Assembly: GCF_024347415.1 (NCBI RefSeq)
Contig: NZ_AP025477.1
Span: 1,426,001-1,490,000, forward strand
Length of the DNA stretch: 64,000 nucleotides
Source of the DNA: Vibrio crassostreae
GTDB taxonomy: Bacteria > Pseudomonadota > Gammaproteobacteria > Enterobacterales > Vibrionaceae
Reading direction: 5' to 3'
This document shows positions 55,847 through 64,000 of this stretch, one piece after another (within the stretch, counting starts at the first letter, position 1; each line of letters opens with the position of its first letter). A program made the translations under genes and the position numbers. The notes under the pieces were generated by a model that made no database searches, was not told where the DNA came from, and worked only from the letters and a program-made list of their open reading frames with translations.

Positions 55847-56918
55847 ACACACTCCCGTTATCACCATGTCATTGATGAAAAAGCGACACAAAGTGCCGCA
55901 CATCAAGATTCATAGCGAACGTTTATAAATTAAAAGCCTTGGGTAGAATATACAATCAATAGAGTACAAAAAAGGCCATCATTACGACGGCCTTCTCAAT
56001 ATCAATAAACTAAGAAATAACTAACACAAATCGGCTTCTGAAGAGAATATGGTTGGTGCTTTAGAAGCGCTATACGCCTATACCTTTATTGATCTTTTTC
56101 CATTGAAGTGGTGTTATTCCGTTCGCTCGCTTAAACGCTCTTATAAATTGTGAGGCATCTGCGTATCCCAAGTGAAGCGCAATATCTGAGATCGAATAGT
56201 CTTGAATAGTCATAACGCGCTTAGCGAACTTAAAAGACAGGGCCATCTAAAAGCACTCACCAACTTAAGACATGAAAACTTAGCCATGTAGCTCGCAACT
56301 CAGAAATCTCAAGCACTCGAAGTACGTCCTATTGGATGTGCTTTTTTCCTGCCTGCTTACAGGTGATCTTATTCTTCGTCCTATCAAGCCAAGAGAGAAA
56401 GGTGAGATACCAAGTAAATTAAAGATCGAGTAATAAATAGGACAAATATATAGGAAGTTTAAGAAATAACTATATAATATGATTACGCTTCAATAATTAC
56501 ACTCCCCATTTAACTAACCTCCTTACTCCTTATAACAATATTTTCACTGGTCACCTCCTCAATAAAATACCAGTCAATCACGAATACTTTGTGATATCAA
56601 TCTAGACTAAATTCCCAAGTACAACTTATTGATACTGCCCACCCAACAAATTAATCTCTCGTAAGAAAATTTTTACTAAAAACCACCATTAACTTAATTT
56701 TACGCATCAAAACAATTATACTCCCCCCATACTGATAATGAGTTAAACGTTAGTAACATTGAGTAAAACTTGTTCAATAAACAACAAGTAAAATTCTCAA
56801 ATTTGCAAAACTCAACTCATAGTTAATATTGAAAATATTTGGAACCAAAATCACAAGAGTAGGATTCTCTTGAATTTATTATCAAGGATACTGACGAAAA
56901 TAGAACAGGCATTGTTAG
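55847..56918. other. 1.07-kb gene-poor, AT-rich stretch
   Basis: After the HAD gene start lies a weak hairpin (aaggcc / ggcctt around 55972-55995) and an AraC-family remnant at 56070-56246. From about 56250 to 56918 the DNA is strongly AT-rich with no convincing reading frame or repeat that I can see. This may be the scar of decayed genes; it ends in the promoter of the HTH regulator. Confidence 0.5.
56070..56246 (-). pseudogene. C-terminal remnant of an AraC-family regulator
   Basis: A 58-codon minus-strand frame reads FAKRVMTIQDYSISDIALHL and GYADASQFIRAFKRANGITP then LQWKK and a stop. This is the last HTH of AraC/XylS regulators (the DIAxxLGYxDxSxFxRAFKRxxGxTPxxxR signature). The N-terminal domain and the first HTH are missing, and nothing matching them is upstream. 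It is therefore a decayed gene end, not a functional protein. Confidence 0.8.
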
Positions 56919-57683
56919 ATGAATAATTCTGCAACGTATTTACTTGCTGCTTTACGAGAAAAAATCAAAGAGAAAGGGATTTGTTATTCCGATCTCTCTG
57001 CCGGGATGGGAATTCCTCTCTCAACCATTAAAAGACAACTACACAACACGTCTTTAGGGCTGGATAAAATACTCTCGTACGCAACTCATTTAGATACTGA
57101 CTTAGTAGAATTATCTATGCGAGGCAAACAGTTACAGCAAGAGAACGAACAGTTTATTACGGATATAAATAGTGAAATATTCCATCAATATCCGTACTTG
57201 TTTGATTTTTTGTATCTATTGCGACGAAAAAAATGGTCACCACAAGATATTGCCAATAAATATCAACTGAGTCATACGTCAGTCGCCATATATTTTCGAG
57301 CATTAGAAATGATGGACTACGTTGAATTAAAAGGCGAAGACCAATACCGCTTCAAAGATCAAGGCCGTTTTATTTTTGAAGAAGGATCTAAGCTTGATAC
57401 GTTGTTTGCTAAGCGCTTTAGAGATGAAGTATTCAGCCATGACGTGCGCCCTCCGATCTGTATAGGACGCATTGCTATTACTGAAGAACAAGAAGAGAAG
57501 CTGGCTAACGAAGTGTACAACAAACTGATTGAATTTGATGTACAAAACAAGAATGGAGAAGGCAGTGAACGACTCAGAAATGTGTTAATGACCTACACTC
57601 CAGGCAATCAGATATTTCTTTCTGATACGATCCCAAATATTGACGGTGAATTATTAAAATCCATATCGATGGCAAACGAATAA
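56919..57683 (+). CDS. HTH-domain regulator of the downstream sugar locus (unrecognised family)
   Basis: Protein of 254 residues, cytoplasmic. Residues 15-45 (GICYSDLSAGMGIPLSTIKRQLHN) look like an XRE-type HTH, and residues 100-145 (SPQDIANKYQLSHTSVAIYFRALEMM) a second HTH, followed by a winged or linker region and a C-terminal part without known motif. I do not recognise a named family. It lies 261 bases upstream of the GH63 lipoprotein gene on the same strand. Being a local regulator of that gene is inferred. The gene's base composition is AT-rich, like the preceding stretch. Confidence 0.7.
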   Translation: MNNSATYLLAALREKIKEKGICYSDLSAGMGIPLSTIKRQLHNTSLGLDKILSYATHLDTDLVELSMRGKQLQQENEQFITDINSEIFHQYPYLFDFLYLLRRKKWSPQDIANKYQLSHTSVAIYFRALEMMDYVELKGEDQYRFKDQGRFIFEEGSKLDTLFAKRFRDEVFSHDVRPPICIGRIAITEEQEEKLANEVYNKLIEFDVQNKNGEGSERLRNVLMTYTPGNQIFLSDTIPNIDGELLKSISMANE

Positions 57684-57911
57684 TGATTAACACGCACTAA
57701 TAATAATTTATATTTGATTGATAAGGAATCTAGTCGTAATCCATCAAGGCACAATATTATTCAATAATTAATAACTTGTTATTTAAACAAGTTGAATAAA
57801 GAAAGAATAGACGCAAATAGCGCTCTTTTCTCATACCAATAAGTGAAATAAATAAGGTTGAATCTTCTTCACGAAACTCGGCAGGGCATGTCTCGACCTT
57901 TTTTCGCCTGA

Positions 57912-60635
<2,724 letters not shown>

Positions 60636-60660
60636 CAGCCATACTCATTAGATATTAGGC

Positions 60661-60690
60661 GTTGCAGATGCCCCCCCTAGCATCTGCAAC
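60661..60690 (+). terminator. First hairpin after the GH63 gene
   Basis: Perfect 11-bp stem gttgcagatgc / gcatctgcaac with an 8-base C-rich loop; no long T tract. Confidence 0.6.
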
Positions 60691-60716
60691 CGCTTAAACC
60701 TCTTCAAGTTAGGTTC

Positions 60717-60746
60717 AAAAGTCACAGTGAATGCTGTGGCTTTTTT
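60717..60746 (+). terminator. Terminator after the GH63 gene
   Basis: Stem aaaagtcacag / ctgtggctttt (one G-T pair), 6-base loop and a T tract ttttttatt. Confidence 0.75.
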
Positions 60747-60969
60747 ATTATCTGCTTGCATGTAACCTCGCCTTCACGCTTATCTAATCAAGAAAGAGAA
60801 TAAAGTCCCCCCCCAGAAGTAACCCTCTAATTCGCCCTCCAAAACACCCTATTTCCCATCATCTAATTGGCCTTCTATGTTAGAATTACCGGCTAGCTCG
60901 GAATGCGCTGAGTATCTGATTTAGTTAACTATAATTTAATCACCATGAGTGCTTTTTTAAGTTTTTAGA

Positions 60970-61677
60970 ATGAAAAAATATGAATTAGTTGTTCAAGATA
61001 TTGTGAGCAAAATTTGCCAAAACAGTATCAGCCATAAGCTTCCTGCTGAAAGAGAACTGTCTGAAATATATGGATTATCTCGTTTCACGATTCGTAAAGC
61101 ACTAGCCAAGCTAGAGGCTATTGGCATGGTGAAATCTAAAGTGGGTTCTGGTTACTTCGTCAACACTTCTCTCATTGGTACACCACTGGTGTACAACTCC
61201 ATCACTGAAAACAGTTTTGAAGAGATCTCTTATAAAAAACTCCAGCTGAATAAAGCGCTACCCGATAACCACGAACAGCAGATTTTTTCTTTAGACGACA
61301 ATGACTACATTTGGAAAATTAGACGGCTTCGATTGATTAACAACAAAGTAGTTCAGATTGAAGAAGCCAAGATCCCTGTCAGTGTCTTCCCAGAGATGAA
61401 TGCCGAGATCATTGAAAGCTCAATCCAGAAGCATGCGCTAGCGAAAGGTCTTCAGATCGATAGCTACTTAACAACGTACCAAGCGATCAACGTATCTAAG
61501 GAAGATGCAGAGTTGCTCGGCTGCAAAAAAAATGCGGCAGCGATGAATATCACCAACCGAGGTTTCTTAGCATCGGGGGAACTGTTCATCGTCAGTAATA
61601 TCATCGACATCAACTACCAATGCACCTACCACACGCCTTTTAACAGTGAGAGCATGAGCTTCCGAGATAAGAAGTAA
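60970..61677 (+). CDS. GntR-family regulator with UTRA domain
   Basis: Regulator of 235 residues. The N-terminal winged HTH (SHKLPAERELSEIYGLSRFTIRKALAKLEAIGMV, residues 20-53) is followed by a UTRA ligand-binding domain (residues 90-220, with WKIRRLRLINNKVVQIEEAKIPV). This is the HutC/TreR-type subgroup whose ligands are usually sugars or sugar phosphates. It lies between the GH63 gene and a divergent RspA-like/PTS pair, so it likely senses the product of this locus. Confidence 0.9.
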   Translation: MKKYELVVQDIVSKICQNSISHKLPAERELSEIYGLSRFTIRKALAKLEAIGMVKSKVGSGYFVNTSLIGTPLVYNSITENSFEEISYKKLQLNKALPDNHEQQIFSLDDNDYIWKIRRLRLINNKVVQIEEAKIPVSVFPEMNAEIIESSIQKHALAKGLQIDSYLTTYQAINVSKEDAELLGCKKNAAAMNITNRGFLASGELFIVSNIIDINYQCTYHTPFNSESMSFRDKK

Positions 61678-61836
61678 CCTTTAAATTCGATTTAATATGG
61701 TTAATTTTTATAGATATAAGTTAATTACGCTATAGATTAGCCACTAATACTATTTCACATCTAGTATCATTAATTTAGTGATACTAGAAATATAATTTTT
61801 GATAATACGTAATATCTGGTAAATATATTAAATAAA

Positions 61837-61863
61837 AAAATGGCCGCTATCTGCGGCCATTTT
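61837..61863. terminator. Bidirectional terminator, GntR/RspA
   Basis: Perfect 11-bp stem aaaatggccgc / gcggccatttt with a 5-base loop between convergent genes. Confidence 0.92.
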
Positions 61864-61878
61864 AGTTAACTCAATGAG

Positions 61879-63078
61879 TTATGGAGTGTGAATCGCGCCA
61901 TCAGGAAGGCGACTTTGAGTCCACTCGTGGGGGCGATACATAACAGGGAACTCGGCTGCAACCTCTCGGTCGATTTCAACACCAATACCTGCGATTTCTG
62001 ACGCGTATAAGTAGCCATTAATTGGCTCTGCAGCGTTCGGGAATACCTTGTTCGTATTCTCGTTGTACTCGACATGTTCTTGAATGGCGGCATTGTGTAA
62101 ATGCACATTCAAATGCGTGTTTACCGCTGCGCCAATTGGCGTCATATCTGGTGGGCAATGCCATGCAATACGAACACCGAAGTTCTGACATAGATGACCT
62201 AGTTTCAGAGCTGGCGTAATACCACCGATTTGTGAAACATGACAACGGATGAAGTCGATTCGACGATTCGCGATTAGAGACTTCCACTCTTCAGGGTTAT
62301 TAAATAACTCACCTAAGCCCAATGATACTGAGCTCTGGCTACGAATATTGTCTAGCCACTCTGTTTGATTTGGCGGCAGAATATCTTCAATAAAGTAAGG
62401 CTTATATTGCTCGACTTCTTTGGCAAATTGTATCGCTTGGTTCGGGAATAGGCGCTCATGAACATCATGAAGAATATGGAATTGGTTACCATATTTCTCT
62501 CTCAGCGACTTAAACATCGTTAGAGTATTGTCCATGTACTGATCTTGGTCGTAATACGAGCCTTCAGTCGGGTTTTGAGTGGTATGCAAATCGGTTGGAA
62601 CGCCGCCATAGAAACCAAGCTGACAACGAATGTGCTTGTAGCCTTTGTCTAGGAAAGATTCCACCAGCTCATAAATACCTTCCATTGTGTCGCTAGTCGC
62701 GTGTGTGTATACAGGAATAGCATCACGAGACTTCCCACCAAATAACTGGTGTAACGGCATACCCGCCAATTTGGCTTTAATATCCCACAGTGCCATATCA
62801 ACACCGGAAATTGCATTATTGATAACAGGGCCATTTCGCCAATAAGCGTTGACCATCATCATTTGCCATAAGTCTTCAATATTGTTGGCATTTTTACCAA
62901 TAAGAATAGGTTTTAAATATTCATCGACCATTGTTTTTACAGCAAGCGGTCTTTGTTGGAATGTCGCACAGCCAAAGCCAGTCACACCTTCATTCGTTTC
63001 CACGACAACGGTAATGAGATTGTGCCTGTCTGGTTTAGTAATAATACAATGGATATCAGATATAATAGTTTCTTTCAC
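61879..63078 (-). CDS. RspA/ManD-type sugar-acid dehydratase (enolase superfamily)
   Basis: Mandelate-racemase/muconate-lactonizing-type enzyme of 399 residues, related to RspA and D-mannonate/D-gluconate dehydratases. The N-terminal cap starts [24 protein letters not shown]; the barrel has [15 protein letters not shown] (Asp ligand, His), [10 protein letters not shown] (Glu ligand), [13 protein letters not shown] (Glu ligand) and [19 protein letters not shown] (catalytic His). It would dehydrate an acid sugar to a 2-keto-3-deoxy acid. UxuA already supplies mannonate dehydratase, so the true substrate is probably different. Divergent from the PTS permease gene. Confidence 0.85.
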   Translation of the reverse strand: MKETIISDIHCIITKPDRHNLITVVVETNEGVTGFGCATFQQRPLAVKTMVDEYLKPILIGKNANNIEDLWQMMMVNAYWRNGPVINNAISGVDMALWDIKAKLAGMPLHQLFGGKSRDAIPVYTHATSDTMEGIYELVESFLDKGYKHIRCQLGFYGGVPTDLHTTQNPTEGSYYDQDQYMDNTLTMFKSLREKYGNQFHILHDVHERLFPNQAIQFAKEVEQYKPYFIEDILPPNQTEWLDNIRSQSSVSLGLGELFNNPEEWKSLIANRRIDFIRCHVSQIGGITPALKLGHLCQNFGVRIAWHCPPDMTPIGAAVNTHLNVHLHNAAIQEHVEYNENTNKVFPNAAEPINGYLYASEIAGIGVEIDREVAAEFPVMYRPHEWTQSRLPDGAIHTP

Positions 63079-63339
63079 AATTAAATAACCTAAACTTAAG
63101 TCAACTCCTATTATCTAACCGCTTTAAAAATCACATTTCAAGCGCTAATTTTCGCCTAAAAATAATTGGTACGTTAAGTGTTTTTTTTTGATAAACAAAA
63201 CATACCAATTGGCCAAAAACGCTGAAAAATTAATTTTTCAGATTTTAAATGTGATTGAGATCTCTTTTTACTCCGTTGGATTTAAATTGGTTGTCGTTAT
63301 GATTTCTCGAGTTAAATATATTCCAATAACAGGTGTAGT
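63079..63339. promoter_or_regulatory. RspA/PTS divergent control region with nested inverted repeats
   Basis: Arms found by eye, from outside to inside: aatcacattt (63129-63138) with aaatgtgatt (63247-63256), the latter carrying TGTGA as in CRP sites; aattggta (63164-63171) with taccaatt (63203-63210). A perfect 20-base palindrome ctgaaaaattaatttttcag sits at 63222-63241. cataccaat also occurs upstream of the GH63 gene (57832-57840). A GntR-type operator and CRP sites are the natural readings. Confidence 0.5.
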
Positions 63340-64000
63340 ATGCAAATGGTAGAAAAGAGTGATGCCGTTATTAATAATTCGAAGTCATCATCGAAGAAGA
63401 AAAGTTTCAAAGAAAATATACAGTTATTAATCACTGCACTTGGTGGTGAAGACAATATCGTGAGTATCACGCACTGTATGACAAGGCTGAGATTCAAATT
63501 ATCAGACGAGTCACTGGTAGACGAAGAAGCGATCAAGCAGATCGCAGATGTGAAAGGTGTGGTACTTCAACAAGGTCAAACTCAAGTCATCATCGGTGTT
63601 GAGGTAGAGAAGTGGTTCAACGCGCTATCAAACACTCAACAAGCTGACGCTAATCCGGCTGATGAGCTAGAGAAAGGCAAGCTGTTCCAAGGCGTGATGC
63701 GCATTGTCGCAGGCATCTTTGGTCCAGTTGTACCCGCAATCGCTGGCGCTGGTATGTTGATGGGCCTGTTGTCTGGCCTTATTGCAACCAATGTTATCTC
63801 TGAAACCTCAGACACGGTTTACTTCTTCCGTTCTATCTCTGTTGCTGTGTTCTTCTTCTTACCTATGTTGGTTTCTTTCTCTGCAGCCAAGGTCTTTAAA
63901 GTAAATGAGTACATAGCTCTTGCTGTTTCGTCTGCAATGCTAGCACCCAAGCTAGTAGATAAAGCGGCGATGCTAAAAGATGCTGGCGCTGCACCTGAGC
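63340..64000 (+). CDS. PTS permease, EIIB-EIIC, glucose/sucrose/trehalose/beta-glucoside type (3' part cut by window)
   Basis: Open frame from the ATG at 63340 to the window edge, 220 codons, no stop. A Lys-Ser-rich start is followed by the EIIB domain with ALGGEDNIVSITHCMTRLRF (phosphorylated Cys46) and VKGVVLQQGQTQVIIG, then the EIIC membrane start VMRIVAGIFGPVVPAIAGAGMLMGLLSGL. The EIIB-EIIC order is that of sucrose, trehalose and beta-glucoside permeases. An acaggtg sequence lies 5 bases before the start. It is divergent from the RspA-like gene and near the GntR gene. Substrate cannot be told from the visible part. Confidence 0.9.
   Translation, partial: MQMVEKSDAVINNSKSSSKKKSFKENIQLLITALGGEDNIVSITHCMTRLRFKLSDESLVDEEAIKQIADVKGVVLQQGQTQVIIGVEVEKWFNALSNTQQADANPADELEKGKLFQGVMRIVAGIFGPVVPAIAGAGMLMGLLSGLIATNVISETSDTVYFFRSISVAVFFFLPMLVSFSAAKVFKVNEYIALAVSSAMLAPKLVDKAAMLKDAGAAPE

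Larger units (their letters stand above)
60636..60969. other. 334-base gap between GH63 and GntR genes
   Basis: Contains two hairpins (60661-60690 and 60717-60746), then an AT-rich promoter region with a palindrome tagttaacta (60922-60931) 40 bases before the GntR start. No coding frame seen. Confidence 0.5.

Noticed and set aside
56280..56360. Possible hairpin with arms agcac / gtgct in the gene-poor stretch, considered as an integron attC-type site or repeat
   Set aside because: Stem too short and no core-site signature or second copy seen.

Overview
The window looks like accessory, metabolically flexible DNA of a marine Vibrio, probably of the Splendidus clade and possibly chromosome 2. 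The basis is moderate-to-low GC, gene content typical of marine gamma-proteobacteria (TRAP transporter for hexuronates, alkyl and aryl sulfatases, SgrR-like regulator, many LysR regulators) and Vibrio-like protein style. The species is inferred, not shown. There are no rRNA or tRNA genes, CRISPR arrays, intact insertion sequences or prophage genes. I call 54 coding regions (the last cut by the window edge), two decayed gene remnants, about 20 hairpin terminators and several candidate operators.

Layout. (1) 0.1-11.6 kb: a periplasm/outer-membrane sulfatase island. A serine-type sulfatase is followed by an outer-membrane barrel and a DUF1254/DUF1214 protein in one operon. Beside it lie the radical-SAM sulfatase-maturing enzyme with a LysR regulator and, divergently, a second DUF1254 protein with a FadL-type porin. 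A HAD-type periplasmic phosphatase and an Old Yellow Enzyme flank it. (2) 11.7-27.2 kb: detoxification and transport singletons: NfsA-like nitroreductase, phospholipase-D lipoprotein, TetR/DHFR-like pair with a double operator, dicarboxylate/amino-acid symporter, glutathione-dependent formaldehyde dehydrogenase with a possible Fur box, LysR/MFS pair, maltose-acetyltransferase-like protein, and an AscG/AscB beta-glucoside pair with two perfect or near-perfect LacI-type operators. (3) 27.4-38.9 kb: an SdsA-type alkylsulfatase with divergent LysR, SDR, lipoate-ligase-like protein, homocysteine methyltransferase-like protein, Gfo/Idh/MocA oxidoreductase plus SgrR-like regulator, HDOD protein, a Zn-alcohol dehydrogenase remnant, and an AraC/MFS divergent pair.

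(4) 39.1-49.1 kb: a complete D-glucuronate pathway. UxaC isomerises glucuronate to fructuronate, UxuB reduces it to mannonate, UxuA dehydrates that to KDG, KdgK phosphorylates it and Eda cleaves KDPG. A TRAP transporter (DctP on one strand, DctQM on the other) supplies substrate, and UxuR sits in the middle with several TTGGTnnACCAA-type sites in the divergent control regions. (5) 49.2-55.8 kb: YgjV-like membrane protein, a eukaryotic-type glutathione-synthetase-like ATP-grasp enzyme, LysR, adenosine deaminase, an acetyltransferase, a membrane-anchored HExxH protein and a HAD hydrolase. (6) 55.9-64.0 kb: a gene-poor AT-rich stretch with an AraC remnant, then an apparent sugar locus: HTH regulator, YgjK-like GH63 lipoprotein, GntR/UTRA regulator, RspA/ManD-type sugar-acid dehydratase and the start of a PTS EIIBC permease, the last two divergent around a control region rich in nested inverted repeats.

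Most promising for something undescribed: the sulfatase island with its twice-repeated DUF1254 plus outer-membrane-barrel pairing; the eukaryotic-type glutathione-synthetase homologue whose alanine-rich loop is altered; and the GH63-GntR-RspA-PTS locus whose substrate is not obvious.
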